From NCBI RefSeq assembly GCF_017498485.1, contig NZ_CP071795.1:3718501-3782500 (forward strand): DNA of 64,000 nt. Direction: 5' to 3'. Source of the DNA: Polaribacter batillariae (GTDB taxonomy: Bacteria > Bacteroidota > Bacteroidia > Flavobacteriales > Flavobacteriaceae). Below the pieces are notes generated by a model, which was given only the letters and a program-made list of their open reading frames with translations, was not told the DNA's origin and made no database searches. This document shows positions 16,983-27,867 of the stretch, in pieces. Positions within the stretch are counted from its first letter, which is position 1. Each line of letters begins with the position of its first letter. Position numbers and translations under genes: made by a program.

Positions 16983-19900
16983 TTACATCATTGAACGCTT
17001 CATATTTTTTTCTCTATATTTAGTGGGGGTTGTATTGTATTTCTTTTTAAAACAGGTGCTAAAATATTTAGGATTGGAAAACCCAGTCATATCACTAATT
17101 TCATTAATAGATAAATGGCTGTCTGAAATTAACTGTGCAGCTCTTGTTAGTTTTATGGATTTTATAAATTCATTAATATTTTGTCCACTTAACGCGATTA
17201 TTTTTCTGTACAATACAGAATGACTCATTCCTATTTCTGCGCTTAACTGTTTAACGGTAAATTTAGAGTCAGACATGTTTTTTTCTATAATTTTCATTAT
17301 TTTTTCTATAAACATCTCATCAGTATTGTTTATAGCAATGTCTTTTGGCTCAAATAAGGCATCTTTTCTAAATTTTTCTCGAAGAATTTTTCTTGTTTCT
17401 AACAAGTTTTTTACTCTTTGATTTAGCAATTCTATGTTAAAAGGTTTGGTAATATAATCGTCTGCTCCATACTGGAAACCTTCCATTTGAAACGTATGAG
17501 AACCTCTTGCTGTTAAAAGAATAATAGGAATGTGCGAAGTTCTAATGTCTGTTTTTAACTTTTTACAGAACTCTAATCCATTCATTTTTGGCATCATAAT
17601 ATCAGAAATAATTACATCTGGTATATCGTTTAAAGCTTTTTCACAAGCCTCTAAACCGTTGGTGGCGCTTACAATTTTATAACTACTTGAAAAATGATTT
17701 TTAAGAAGATTCATCAATTCGAAATTATCTTCGACAATTAATAATAAAGGCTTATAAACAGAAATTGTTTCTACAGAAGTATCTAAATTGGGTAAAAAAG
17801 GAGTTTCTAGCTCCACCAAATTATCTATTTCTATACGAGAAGGTTGTTCAGAAAAATCTATTTCATCATAAAAATTATTAACTATTGGAATGGTAATGTT
17901 AAATACAGTATATACATTGGGTTCGCTTTTTACCTCTATTTCTCCTAAGTGAATATCTACCAAGTTTTTGGTAATGGCAAGGCCAATTCCACTTCCTTTA
18001 GAGGTTTGAGTGGTGGTGTTTATTTGGTAAAAATTTTGAAATATTTTTTTAATTTCTTCTTCTCTAATTCCCTTACCATTGTCTTTAATTTTTATGATTA
18101 ATTTTTCATCTTTATCATCTAAATCTATATTTACATCTATTTTATTGTTGGTGTATTTAAAGGCATTTGAGAGCACATTGTAAATAATTATCTCTAACTT
18201 ATCAGCATCTACCCAACCTGTATTACAACTATTAGAAATGGTCAGTTGAAACTGAATATTACTCTCATTTGCATATTGATAAAAAGGGATGCATAATTCA
18301 TTAAAAAACTCTGGTAGGTTTATTTTAGAAACATTTAATTTTGCGGTAGTAGATTCTAATTTTCTAAAATCTAAAATTTGATTGATTAAACTTAAAAGAC
18401 GTTGCCCATTTCTGTTCATCGTCATAATTAAATTAGATGCTTTATTGTTCGTTTTTATGGTAGATAATTGCTGTATAGGTGATAAAATAAGCGTAAGTGA
18501 TGTTCTTAATTCGTGCGATATTGTGGTAAAAAAGTTAATTTTAGATTGATGTAATTCTTCATCTTTTTCGTGTTTATATTTTTCGATAAGCAATTCGTTT
18601 TTTAATCGCACTCGATCTCTTATTCCTCTATAAATATAAAGTGTTAAGCCAGCTATTAAGAGAAAATATATAAAATAAGCACCATTAGATTGCCACCAAA
18701 CTGGGTGAATAGTTATCTTTAATTCTTTTTCTGCAATGTTATTATTTGTGTCTTGTTGATTTTCGTTAAAAGCTCTTACTTTAAAAGTATAACTGCCACT
18801 TGGTATATTAGAATAGTTTGCATAATGTCGTTCCGAAGATGTTGTCATCCAGCGATTATCAATTCCATCTAATTTATATTGATATTCGATATTGTGTGGC
18901 GAACTGTAGCCTGGTACAGCAAACTCAAAACCAAAGTTGTCTAAAGAATAAGGTAGTTGTAAGTTTTTTTTATAGGTAATGGAAGAGTCTAAAGCTTTGT
19001 AATTTTCTATTTGCTCTAATGGATTTATATCGTTATTAAAAATTCGTAAATTCGTAATTAACAAGTTTATTGGAGTGGGTTTGTTGATGAGTTGTTCTGG
19101 GTAAAAAGCAATCAACCCTTTTTTACTGCCAAAAAACAACTTACCATTTTGAGATATAGCAATGGCACCAGATTCAAAATCGTTGGTAGGCAAACCATCG
19201 CTTGTGTTATAGGTAAAGATTTTGTTTTTTACAAGATTGTAAGAAATAATACCTTTATTAGAACCAAACCAGTAATTATTATTTTTATCTTGAATAATAC
19301 CATACATAGAATTACTTGGTAAACCGTTTTCTTTTCTAATATTTTTTATTTCTTTTTTATTTAAATTGATAAAGAAAATACCATCACCTTCTGTTGCAAG
19401 CCAAATATTGCCAGATTTGTCTTCAAAAATATCCTTTATTGGATATTTAGTAGTTGTTTTTTGCTGAAAGCCTAAATCTTTAAGTGTAAAGAACGATTGG
19501 TTTGTTGTATCGTATAATTTTAAACCCCTGTCTGTACCAACCCATATATTTTTAGATTTGTCTATATGAAGGCATATAAGTTTGTTCGTTTTCAGTTCAG
19601 GAAAACTGGTAAGTAAGTGTGTAGATTTGTTGTATTTATACAAACCATTATTGTAAGTTGCAATCCAAATATTGTTAAAATTGTCTTCAATAAGGTCAAA
19701 AACCAAAGGATTGGTAAAATCGTTGTTTAAATTTGATGAGATTGGTGCTTCAAAAAAATCGTTGGATTTTTTATCTTTAAAACCAATAATACTGTTTTTA
19801 AAATTACCTGTCCAAACAGTATTTTCATCATCAACAATAACGGTCATAACAATGTTAGAAGGAATGGATTTATTATTGCTGGGTGTATTTTTATAATTAT

Positions 19901-21071
19901 AAAAAGTATTATTTGTTAAATTTAATCTGTCTAAACCACCACCACCAGTTCCTATCCACAAGTTATTTTTATTCAAATAAAGAGAAGTAACCACATTAAA
20001 ACTAAGGCTTTTTATTTTTTTAGAATACGATGTTTGGTATATTTCAAATGGAGAATTAATCGTTTTATTTACAGTACCATCTCCCATTCCCATCCATATA
20101 TTGGTGTTTTTATCAATAAAAAGACTGTAAGAGACATTGTTAGTAATGCTGTGTTCATCGTAAATATCGCTTTTGTAGGAAATTACTTTGTTTGTATTGG
20201 TGTTAAAAAAATTAAGTCCACCATAGGTAGTCATCCAAATTTCACCAGGTTTGCCTTCTTTTATATCGGTTATTTCGTTAGAACTTATAGATTTTACTTC
20301 CTTTTGGTAATGTTTAAATGTTTTTGTTTTGGTATCGAATTTATACAAACCATCACTTTCAGTGCCAACCCACAAATTTTGGTAAGAGTCTAAACACATT
20401 CTTTGCCCAGTTCGAGTGCTCTTGTATTCTTTGTTTCTATATTTATAATAATTAAATGTTTTAGAGTTTAAGTTATAGCAATCTAAAGTTCCGGCATTCG
20501 TTGTAATCCATACTCTAGAGTTATCTACAATAATTGAAAACACATTATTATTACTAATCGTATTTTTATTTTTTTCAGTTTTAAAAAACCTTTTAACGGA
20601 GTTGTTTTGTTTGTTAAAACGATACAATCCATCACCAAAGGTTCCAAACCAAATAGTTTTTTTAAAGTCACCAGAAATGGTGGTAATATAATTTCTTTTA
20701 TAGATGTTTTTTTTTGAATTATTACAATTCGTAAAAGTCTCTGTAATTGGGTTGTATTTGTTAATACCACCATGCATGGTGCCTACCCATAAATAACCTT
20801 CGGCATCTTCAAATAAAGAAGTTACATTGTTATTACTTAAAGAGAGAGAATTCGAGTTGTTGGTCGTGAAAATTTTAAACTTATAACCATCAAACCGATA
20901 TAAGCCATGGGTGCCTCCAAACCACATAAAACCATTTTTATCTTTTAAAATAGTATTTATAGAAGCCAAGCCATCTTCAATAACAAATTCTTCAAATAAT
21001 ATTTTTTTATTCTGAGAAAAAATGGTCGAAAAAGCTATAAAAAATAATGATATTAATACTTTAAACCGCAT
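16983..21071 (-). CDS. Hybrid two-component system sensor/AraC regulator of the PUL
   Basis: This is a 1362-residue one-protein signalling system. A signal peptide precedes a periplasmic region of Reg_prop propeller repeats (N-I-W-x-G-T patterns, about 25-690) and a Y_Y_Y domain (about 700-780). One transmembrane helix lies near 794-815, then a HisKA domain with the phosphorylated histidine in TTISHELRTSLT (about 855), and a HATPase domain with NVLSNAFKYT and GKGIREEEI. A receiver domain follows with the aspartate in VIISDIMMPKMNG (about 1157), then a C-terminal AraC helix-turn-helix. Such HTCS proteins sense an oligosaccharide in the periplasm and activate the adjacent susCD genes, which diverge here. 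Tandem 11-bp repeats in the intergenic region are candidate binding sites. Confidence 0.95.
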   Translation of the reverse strand: MRFKVLISLFFIAFSTIFSQNKKILFEEFVIEDGLASINTILKDKNGFMWFGGTHGLYRFDGYKFKIFTTNNSNSLSLSNNNVTSLFEDAEGYLWVGTMHGGINKYNPITETFTNCNNSKKNIYKRNYITTISGDFKKTIWFGTFGDGLYRFNKQNNSVKRFFKTEKNKNTISNNNVFSIIVDNSRVWITTNAGTLDCYNLNSKTFNYYKYRNKEYKSTRTGQRMCLDSYQNLWVGTESDGLYKFDTKTKTFKHYQKEVKSISSNEITDIKEGKPGEIWMTTYGGLNFFNTNTNKVISYKSDIYDEHSITNNVSYSLFIDKNTNIWMGMGDGTVNKTINSPFEIYQTSYSKKIKSLSFNVVTSLYLNKNNLWIGTGGGGLDRLNLTNNTFYNYKNTPSNNKSIPSNIVMTVIVDDENTVWTGNFKNSIIGFKDKKSNDFFEAPISSNLNNDFTNPLVFDLIEDNFNNIWIATYNNGLYKYNKSTHLLTSFPELKTNKLICLHIDKSKNIWVGTDRGLKLYDTTNQSFFTLKDLGFQQKTTTKYPIKDIFEDKSGNIWLATEGDGIFFINLNKKEIKNIRKENGLPSNSMYGIIQDKNNNYWFGSNKGIISYNLVKNKIFTYNTSDGLPTNDFESGAIAISQNGKLFFGSKKGLIAFYPEQLINKPTPINLLITNLRIFNNDINPLEQIENYKALDSSITYKKNLQLPYSLDNFGFEFAVPGYSSPHNIEYQYKLDGIDNRWMTTSSERHYANYSNIPSGSYTFKVRAFNENQQDTNNNIAEKELKITIHPVWWQSNGAYFIYFLLIAGLTLYIYRGIRDRVRLKNELLIEKYKHEKDEELHQSKINFFTTISHELRTSLTLILSPIQQLSTIKTNNKASNLIMTMNRNGQRLLSLINQILDFRKLESTTAKLNVSKINLPEFFNELCIPFYQYANESNIQFQLTISNSCNTGWVDADKLEIIIYNVLSNAFKYTNNKIDVNIDLDDKDEKLIIKIKDNGKGIREEEIKKIFQNFYQINTTTQTSKGSGIGLAITKNLVDIHLGEIEVKSEPNVYTVFNITIPIVNNFYDEIDFSEQPSRIEIDNLVELETPFLPNLDTSVETISVYKPLLLIVEDNFELMNLLKNHFSSSYKIVSATNGLEACEKALNDIPDVIISDIMMPKMNGLEFCKKLKTDIRTSHIPIILLTARGSHTFQMEGFQYGADDYITKPFNIELLNQRVKNLLETRKILREKFRKDALFEPKDIAINNTDEMFIEKIMKIIEKNMSDSKFTVKQLSAEIGMSHSVLYRKIIALSGQNINEFIKSIKLTRAAQLISDSHLSINEISDMTGFSNPKYFSTCFKKKYNTTPTKYREKNMKRSMM

Positions 21072-21141
21072 ATTTTAAGAGTATAATTTTACTTTATTGT
21101 ATATGTAAGTCAATATAATTAAATAAAATTATTTGATTAAC

Positions 21142-21163
21142 GATTTCTTAAAGATTTCTTAAA
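21142..21163. promoter_or_regulatory. Tandem direct repeats in the HTCS/susC promoter region
   Basis: GATTTCTTAAA occurs twice back to back (21142-21152 and 21153-21163) in the 191-bp divergent region, about 100 bp upstream of susC. AraC-family domains bind direct-repeat half-sites on one DNA face, so this is a plausible target of the HTCS. This is inference from position and repetition. Confidence 0.5.
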
Positions 21164-21262
21164 ATAGAATGATAAAGAAACCATAAAGATTAAAAATTAA
21201 ACCAAATAATTAAGGTTCAACTATACTTTTACCCTCATAAAATAATTATAAATATTATATCC

Positions 21263-24200
21263 ATGAAAAAAATCTTTTTTAAAATGAATTTGATGTTTAC
21301 CTTTCTCTTGTTTTCTGTAGCAATGTTTGCACAGAAACAGGTTACAGGAAAGGTAACTTCTGCAGATAACCAACCTTTACCAGGAGTATCTATATTGGTA
21401 AAAGGTACAACAAATGGGGTATCAACCGATTTCGATGGCAACTATACAATTACCAAAATAACAGATAATGCTGTTTTAGTATTTTCTTATTTAGGTTCTA
21501 AAACTAAAGAAGTTACTGTTGGAGATAAAACGATAATAAATGTTGTATTACAAGACGATGTTTCTGCTTTAAGTGAAATTGTAGTAGTTGGTTATGGTAC
21601 AAAGAAAAAATCAGAAATTATAAGTTCTGTATCTACAGTAAGTTCTGCAGAATTAGCAAAAGCATCTGTACCTAATTTGCAAAGTGCTCTTTCAGGAAGA
21701 TTATCTGGGGTATTTTCTAGACAAACTTCAGGAGAACCAGGAAGAGATGGCGCAAATATTCAAATTAGAGGTTTTGGTAATGCACTTATTATAGTAGATG
21801 GGGTTCAGGGTAGAGATTATTCAGATCTAGACCCAAATGAAATTGAGAGTATTTCTGTATTAAAAGATGCAGCTTCTGCAGCAGTATATGGGAACCAAGG
21901 TGCCAATGGTGTAGTATTGGTAACAACCAAAAGAGGTAAAATAGGAAAACCAAAATTTAGTTTATCTACAAGATACGGTTTGCAAGAACCTCATAGAATG
22001 CCACAGGTACTCTCTACAAATCAGTGGCAAACATTGGTTACAGAATATAGAGCCAACGAAGCACTTATTAGAGGTAACGAAGTAACTGCAGCAGATTTAG
22101 AAAGAAGAGTGTATGATTATGATACAAATTGGTATGACGAACTTTTAAGAGCGGCACCTATTTCACAACATAATGTAAATATTTCTGGAGGTACAGAAAA
22201 AATTAAATATTTTATGTCTGGTGGGTTTTTACATCAAGAAGGTATCTGGAAAACAAATTCGGTAAGCAAAGATAGGTTTAATGTTAGAAGTAATATAGAT
22301 GTAGATTTAAATGATAATTTAAAAGTATCTCTTGGTTTTGGAGGAATTATTAATCAAGTAGAATATCCAGGAGCTTCATCTGAACTTATAGCAGCTAGAT
22401 TAAGATCAGCACCATTTATTCCAGTAAAATATCCAGGTTTTAAAGAGTATGCGAGTCCTACAACCACAGGAGGTGGAAACCCAGTTGCTTTGGCAGACCC
22501 AAATGCTTCTGGTTACAGCAGACGAAACGAAAGAACTTACAATATAAACTTTATCACGGAATATAAAGTACCATTTTTAGATGGGTTATCATTAAAAGGG
22601 GTGGTTGGTTACGATACCTACGATAGAAATCAAAAAACTTGGAATACAGATATTGTGTATCGTAGTTTTGCACAAGATTCAGGAGAATTTTTATTAAGTA
22701 ACAATGCTTCCAATGCCGATAAAGCTACTTTAAGCCGTGGAGACGGATTTAATTCAACATTAACCTTGCAAGGTTTTATCAATTATAAACAAAGTTTTGA
22801 AGGTCATAATTTTGATACAAGTCTTATTTATGAGAGAAATCAATCAGAAATTAACTCTTTTAACTCTACAGTAGGAGATTTTCCTTCAACGGTTTTAGAT
22901 CAATTCGCTGGTGGATTAAATACACTAAATAAATTCAATACAGATTATGAAAGAAAGTTAGTATCAGAAGCTATAATTGGTCGTCTTTCTTACGATTACG
23001 AAAGTAAATATTTATTAAATTTTAATTTTAGGTATGATGGAGCACAGCACTTTGCACCAGGAAAAAAATGGGGTTTTTTCCCTTCTGCTGCAGTAGGTTG
23101 GGTAGTATCTAAAGAAGACTTTATGGAAAGTATTTCTAATACACTAACACAATTTAAGTTAAAAGCATCTTGGGGTAAATTAGGAGATTTATCGTCTGCT
23201 AGAAATTATTATTTAAATACTGGGTTTAATTATTACCAAAGTGGATTTTTATATCCAGGAAATGCGTTAGCATTTGGAGATAGAGTACTTTTTAATCCTA
23301 CTGAAACAAATGAAGCAAATCCAGATTTTACATGGGCAACTTCAACTACTTTAAATTTAGGTTTCGAGGCAACATTATGGGAAAATCTGTTTACAGTATC
23401 TGCAGAGTATTTTGTAAGAAATAGAGAGGGTTTACCTGCACAACGTAATAACGATAATGCTGGGGCTTTAGCAACAGTGTATAATTTAAATAGTGATAGA
23501 ACTGTTGGATTCGATTTGTCTATTGGGCACGATTATAAAATTGGAGAATTTAAATATGGCATTACAGGTAATTTGTCTTGGGCTAGAACGAAAAATATTT
23601 ATAATGAAGATAATGGGCAATACACAAACGGTCGTACTAGATGGAGGTTTGATGCCGATGGAAATTGGAATAATGTTCGATGGGGGCATGAAGTAATAGG
23701 TCGTTATCAAAACCAAGAAGAAATAGATAATGCACCAATACATAGAGGAGTAAGCAGTAATGCAGTAATTTTACCAGGAGATTTAAAATACGAAGACTAT
23801 AATGGAGATGGTTTTATAGACGAACAAGATCAAAAACCAATCGGAAGAGGTGCTTACCCAGAATTAATTTTTGGGGCTAATTTTAATGCCGAATGGAGAG
23901 GTTTCGATTTTTCTATGTTTTGGCAAGGGGCAGCAAGATCAGAATTTAATTTAGGTATTTTTGATTATACTGCATTTTCTGAAGGAAATTTAGACGTAAA
24001 TACTTGGGAGTATTTTTCAGATCGTTGGAGAAAAGCAGATTATACAGATCCAAACTCTGCATGGATTCCAGGAGAACAACCAGCAATTCGAGATTTTCAA
24101 ACAGAATCTATTAATAATTTACCTTCTACATTTAGAAATCAAGACGGAAAATATATTCGTTTAAAGAATATAGAATTGGGATATTCAATTCCAAAATACG

Positions 24201-24370
24201 TTGCTAAAAATTTAAATATAACTTCACTTAGATTATATGTAAACGCAACGAATGCACTAACTTTTTCAGAAAATAAGTTTATAGACCCAGAACAAAGAGA
24301 AGGTGGTTTTAACTTGGGAGGATATCCACAAATTAGATCATTTAATCTCGGATTAAATTTAAAATTTTAA
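21263..24370 (+). CDS. susC: SusC/RagA-family TonB-dependent outer-membrane transporter
   Basis: This is a 1035-residue outer-membrane importer. A signal peptide ending AMFAQ precedes a CarboxypepD_reg-like domain (GKVTSADNQPLPGVSILVKG, about 28-110). A TonB box-like segment with LSEIVVVGYGT follows, then the plug (about 115-235, with IRGFGNALIIVDG and AAVYGNQGANGVVLVTTKRG) and a 22-strand barrel ending LGLNLKF. It imports oligosaccharides together with the SusD lid encoded 12 bp downstream. Expression is probably driven by the divergent HTCS. The size and motif order are those of complete SusC proteins. Confidence 0.96.
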   Translation: MKKIFFKMNLMFTFLLFSVAMFAQKQVTGKVTSADNQPLPGVSILVKGTTNGVSTDFDGNYTITKITDNAVLVFSYLGSKTKEVTVGDKTIINVVLQDDVSALSEIVVVGYGTKKKSEIISSVSTVSSAELAKASVPNLQSALSGRLSGVFSRQTSGEPGRDGANIQIRGFGNALIIVDGVQGRDYSDLDPNEIESISVLKDAASAAVYGNQGANGVVLVTTKRGKIGKPKFSLSTRYGLQEPHRMPQVLSTNQWQTLVTEYRANEALIRGNEVTAADLERRVYDYDTNWYDELLRAAPISQHNVNISGGTEKIKYFMSGGFLHQEGIWKTNSVSKDRFNVRSNIDVDLNDNLKVSLGFGGIINQVEYPGASSELIAARLRSAPFIPVKYPGFKEYASPTTTGGGNPVALADPNASGYSRRNERTYNINFITEYKVPFLDGLSLKGVVGYDTYDRNQKTWNTDIVYRSFAQDSGEFLLSNNASNADKATLSRGDGFNSTLTLQGFINYKQSFEGHNFDTSLIYERNQSEINSFNSTVGDFPSTVLDQFAGGLNTLNKFNTDYERKLVSEAIIGRLSYDYESKYLLNFNFRYDGAQHFAPGKKWGFFPSAAVGWVVSKEDFMESISNTLTQFKLKASWGKLGDLSSARNYYLNTGFNYYQSGFLYPGNALAFGDRVLFNPTETNEANPDFTWATSTTLNLGFEATLWENLFTVSAEYFVRNREGLPAQRNNDNAGALATVYNLNSDRTVGFDLSIGHDYKIGEFKYGITGNLSWARTKNIYNEDNGQYTNGRTRWRFDADGNWNNVRWGHEVIGRYQNQEEIDNAPIHRGVSSNAVILPGDLKYEDYNGDGFIDEQDQKPIGRGAYPELIFGANFNAEWRGFDFSMFWQGAARSEFNLGIFDYTAFSEGNLDVNTWEYFSDRWRKADYTDPNSAWIPGEQPAIRDFQTESINNLPSTFRNQDGKYIRLKNIELGYSIPKYVAKNLNITSLRLYVNATNALTFSENKFIDPEQREGGFNLGGYPQIRSFNLGLNLKF

Positions 24371-24382
24371 ATATAAAAACAG

Positions 24383-26254
24383 ATGAGAAATATATATATA
24401 ATAGTAGTACTTATTATGTCGTCGGTATTCTTTACTGCTTGTAATGACGATTTTTTAGAAGTAAAAAGTCCCAATCTTTTAACTGATGAAGACGTTGCTA
24501 ATTTTCCAGAAATTGCAGAAGCCCAGTTTTTATCTTTATACGCCGAACTTAGAACAAATATACAAAGCATTGGAGCTGGTAGGTTAAATGGGCCTTCTGG
24601 AAATATGCTATCTGGTTATACAGATGATGCAGCCTGTGGCCATGCTTTTGGTTCAGGAAATGGGCAAGCATTTAGTTTAGGAAATATAAATAGAGCAGCA
24701 GGAAGTGTAGATAGTGGCATAGGACCAAGTTTGTGGCCTTATAGAACTATAGATAAATTAAACAATTTTATTATTAAGTTTAAAGATTCTAGCAACGATG
24801 GAGTTTTAAATACAGTAGGTGAAGCGTATTGTTTAAGAGCTTGGTTGTATTTCGAAATTGTAAAACGTTATGGAGGTGTACCCTTACATACAGATGGTAT
24901 TAGCGAATTATCTTCAATTAGCGATCGAAAAACAGAAGCAGAATCTTGGGATTTTGTATTGGCAGAATTCGACAATGCGATTGCTTTGTTGCCACAACAA
25001 CAGCCTGTATTAGCAGAAAACAAAGACCGTGTAAACAAATTTACAGCTTTGGCGTTAAAAGCAAGAGCTGGTTTGTACGCTGGTACGATTGCCAAATATG
25101 GTAATGGAGAGTTTAATAATGGTTTTCAAGGCATTTCTTCTACAAAAGCACAAGGGTACTTAAAACAAGGTGCAGAAGCGGCTAAATTATTTGTAGATAC
25201 CAATTTTAATTATACACTAGATGCTAATTTTGGAGATATATTTAATGGAAAAAAAGAAGATAGTAACGAAATTATTTTTAGATTTCAGAATAACCCACAA
25301 GCAGGAGTTACTATTTTTTACGATTTTTGGATCAATTCTTTTAAAATTAAAAAACAAGGTTTTGCTGCATTAACAAACCCACATTTAGATATTGTAGAGC
25401 AGTTCGAGACTTTAGATGGCAACATAACTCCTCTAGATTATACAGCACAATATGCAAATCCAGCACAATTTTTCGAAGGTAGAGACAAACGTTTAACACA
25501 ATCTATTATAGTACCAGGAGGTACGTTTTTAGGAGAAACTTTCGACATTTATAAAGAAACTCGTGTAAAACGTGCAGGAGGAGCTGTAGAAACATATGGT
25601 TATAATAATGTTGGAGATTGGAGAAATGGAGGTACTGTTCCTGGTTATCCTCAGTTTACACAATCGGGTATAGATGGTAATTTCCCAGAACCTGGTATAG
25701 CGGGTACAAGCGTATATGGCTTTTATGTAAAAAAATTATTATATGAGGCTGAAAAATTAGACAATTCAGCAATATTAGGCCCCAACCAACAACAACAAGA
25801 TGCTATTGTTGTAAGATATGGAGAAGTACTGTTAACTTTAGCAGAATTGGCAGTAGAATTAAACGATTTAGGCGATGGTAGTTACATGTCACAAGGGCAA
25901 CAAGCTCTCAACGAAGTGCGTTCAATACATGGAGGTTTGCCAGGAAAAACACTTTCTAAAGAAGTGGTACGTCACGAACGTAGAATAGATTTACTATATG
26001 AAGGGTTTCGTTATTGGGATTTAAAAAGATGGAGAATAGGTACAGAAATTCACCAGAAAACATACCGCGCTTTAAACCCCATTTTAAATATAGATGAAAC
26101 AACAACACCAGCATCTATCTATTATACTATAGAGCCAGATGTGGCACCAACTTATTTAGGAAATACACGTATAAAATGGTTTGAAGAAAGAGATTATTAC
26201 TCTCCATTACCAATTGCAGACAATCCTGGATTGGTACAAAACATAGGATGGTAA
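24383..26254 (+). CDS. susD: SusD/RagB-family surface glycan-binding lipoprotein
   Basis: This 623-residue lipoprotein starts MRNIYIIVVLIMSSVFFTAC with the lipobox cysteine near residue 20, then the NDDFLEVKSPNLLTDEDVA start seen in SusD proteins. The TPR-rich fold and the C-terminal RagB segment (ALNEVRSIHGGLPG, RHERRIDLLYEGFRYWDLKR) are complete. SusD caps the SusC barrel and captures glycan at the surface. It is the second gene of the operon and is followed by the DUF3823 gene, whose likely start is 12 bp downstream. Confidence 0.96.
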   Translation: MRNIYIIVVLIMSSVFFTACNDDFLEVKSPNLLTDEDVANFPEIAEAQFLSLYAELRTNIQSIGAGRLNGPSGNMLSGYTDDAACGHAFGSGNGQAFSLGNINRAAGSVDSGIGPSLWPYRTIDKLNNFIIKFKDSSNDGVLNTVGEAYCLRAWLYFEIVKRYGGVPLHTDGISELSSISDRKTEAESWDFVLAEFDNAIALLPQQQPVLAENKDRVNKFTALALKARAGLYAGTIAKYGNGEFNNGFQGISSTKAQGYLKQGAEAAKLFVDTNFNYTLDANFGDIFNGKKEDSNEIIFRFQNNPQAGVTIFYDFWINSFKIKKQGFAALTNPHLDIVEQFETLDGNITPLDYTAQYANPAQFFEGRDKRLTQSIIVPGGTFLGETFDIYKETRVKRAGGAVETYGYNNVGDWRNGGTVPGYPQFTQSGIDGNFPEPGIAGTSVYGFYVKKLLYEAEKLDNSAILGPNQQQQDAIVVRYGEVLLTLAELAVELNDLGDGSYMSQGQQALNEVRSIHGGLPGKTLSKEVVRHERRIDLLYEGFRYWDLKRWRIGTEIHQKTYRALNPILNIDETTTPASIYYTIEPDVAPTYLGNTRIKWFEERDYYSPLPIADNPGLVQNIGW

Positions 26255-26265
26255 AACTTAAAAAT

Positions 26266-27747
26266 ATGAATTTAAAACAGTATAAAATGAAAAATAGATT
26301 TTTTATAAAAACGATCTTTTTCCTCTCGTTAGCCATCTTTACAGGTTGCGAACTAGATGATCGAGTTGACGACCTTACAGGAGCTTATGAAGGTAAAATT
26401 ATTGATAAAAATACAGGAGAAACTGTAAATACAGAATACTCTTCTGGAGCGAAATTACGATTTTTAGATCTTGCTTTTGGAGATATAGCACAACCATTAG
26501 ATTACTTGGTTTTGCCAGATGGTACTTTTAATAATTCTAAAATATTTCCAGCAAACTATAAAATTTGGGCAGATGGACCTTTTCTAGAATTAGATACCAT
26601 ACAAAGTTTAGATTTATCGTCTCCAAATAATTTCGATATAAAAGTAATACCCAATGTAACACTGCACATTCAAGAAATTAAAAATTTGTTTGGTATTGGT
26701 ATGGAAATTACCTACGATTATAAAGTAAACGATCCATTATCGACAGAACAACAAATAGGTTTTATTTTTTCGGAAATAGAATATCCTGGTTTTAATAGAT
26801 CTGCACTTCCAGGTGCAAATGAAACAGCACTGGCGACTAGAATTATTAAAGATGTTACAGATTTAGAAGGTACAATTACAGATTTAGTGTATTTAGATCC
26901 TAATAAAAAATATTATGTTCGAGCATTAGGTAAATTTAAAGGTTCTAGTGATTTTTGGAATTATTCAAACCAAGAAGAGTTCTCTACAACAGATATAGAT
27001 GTTGCTGCAATACCTGTTCAAGTCGAGCAGGGAGCAATTAGTAGTTCTTCTGTGTTGTTAAGTGTGCCTGTACCTCCAATAGATGGTTTAACTATTAAGT
27101 TAGAATATGCTACTGGTGGCGATGGTACTATAACCGATGTTTTTCCGGCTGGACAGCTTGTTTACGCAGCAAATCTTCCAGCAAACACCTCAGTAGATGT
27201 AAAGGTCTCTTTATCAAGTGGTGGCATTGATGGAAATCCAACCACTGTTTCAGTAATGACAGATGCAAATACAGATCATTACATAGAACCAAACCCTACA
27301 AGATTACCAAATGTACCGTTTTATTACGACCAAGATTTTAAATACTCGCTATCAAAAAGAGTCGCAGAAGAATTCGGACCAACAAACGATCCAGGATGGG
27401 TAACAAATGGGTCTAGACACGTTTTTATGGATTGGTGGAGCTCTTGGTTGCCAAGACCAGACCTAATTCCAACTTCAGAGTACCTTGCTAACATTAAGGA
27501 GTTTACTCTATATGGAAACATTAAAAATATGGTAGATATTTTGCCTTTTACAGGTATGGAAACACTAAATATTAATGTTGGTGAAGCCTTGTTTTCAGAA
27601 GGGTTAACAGTATCTTCAGACTTAGATCTAAGACCTTTAACTAAATTAAAAAACTTAAAAACAATAGTGCTTGGAGCAGGTGTACCTTTAACAGAAGCAG
27701 ATTTTACAGATGCTGGTGTAACTGGTGTAACCATTGTAAAAAACTAA
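26266..27747 (+). CDS. DUF3823-type surface lipoprotein
   Basis: This lipoprotein of about 493 residues has the lipobox LAIFTGC; the start at 26266 (MNLKQYK) or the ATG at 26287 (MKNRFFIKT) both give a proper signal peptide. An N-terminal DUF3823/carboxypeptidase-regulatory-like domain (GAYEGKIIDKNTGETVNTEY) is followed by Ig/FN3-like domains and a C-terminal segment with a repeated LxxLxxL pattern. Such proteins are encoded third in susCD operons and are thought to act as additional surface glycan-binding proteins. A terminator follows it, so susC, susD and this gene form one unit. Confidence 0.85.
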   Translation: MNLKQYKMKNRFFIKTIFFLSLAIFTGCELDDRVDDLTGAYEGKIIDKNTGETVNTEYSSGAKLRFLDLAFGDIAQPLDYLVLPDGTFNNSKIFPANYKIWADGPFLELDTIQSLDLSSPNNFDIKVIPNVTLHIQEIKNLFGIGMEITYDYKVNDPLSTEQQIGFIFSEIEYPGFNRSALPGANETALATRIIKDVTDLEGTITDLVYLDPNKKYYVRALGKFKGSSDFWNYSNQEEFSTTDIDVAAIPVQVEQGAISSSSVLLSVPVPPIDGLTIKLEYATGGDGTITDVFPAGQLVYAANLPANTSVDVKVSLSSGGIDGNPTTVSVMTDANTDHYIEPNPTRLPNVPFYYDQDFKYSLSKRVAEEFGPTNDPGWVTNGSRHVFMDWWSSWLPRPDLIPTSEYLANIKEFTLYGNIKNMVDILPFTGMETLNINVGEALFSEGLTVSSDLDLRPLTKLKNLKTIVLGAGVPLTEADFTDAGVTGVTIVKN

Positions 27748-27789
27748 TGAGTTATATATTGTAAATAAATAATACAAATGAAAGAGAAG

Positions 27790-27830
27790 AAAGCAGGTGT
27801 GATTTAATATTAAATTTTACCTGCTTTTTT
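27790..27830 (+). terminator. Terminator closing the susCD operon
   Basis: AAAGCAGGT (27790-27798) pairs with ACCTGCTTT (27819-27827), and Ts continue to 27830. It lies 43 bp after the DUF3823 stop codon and separates susCD from the downstream haloperoxidase-fusion gene. Confidence 0.75.
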
Positions 27831-27867
27831 ATTACATATCACTAAACTTTATTGTAGAAACAATTCT

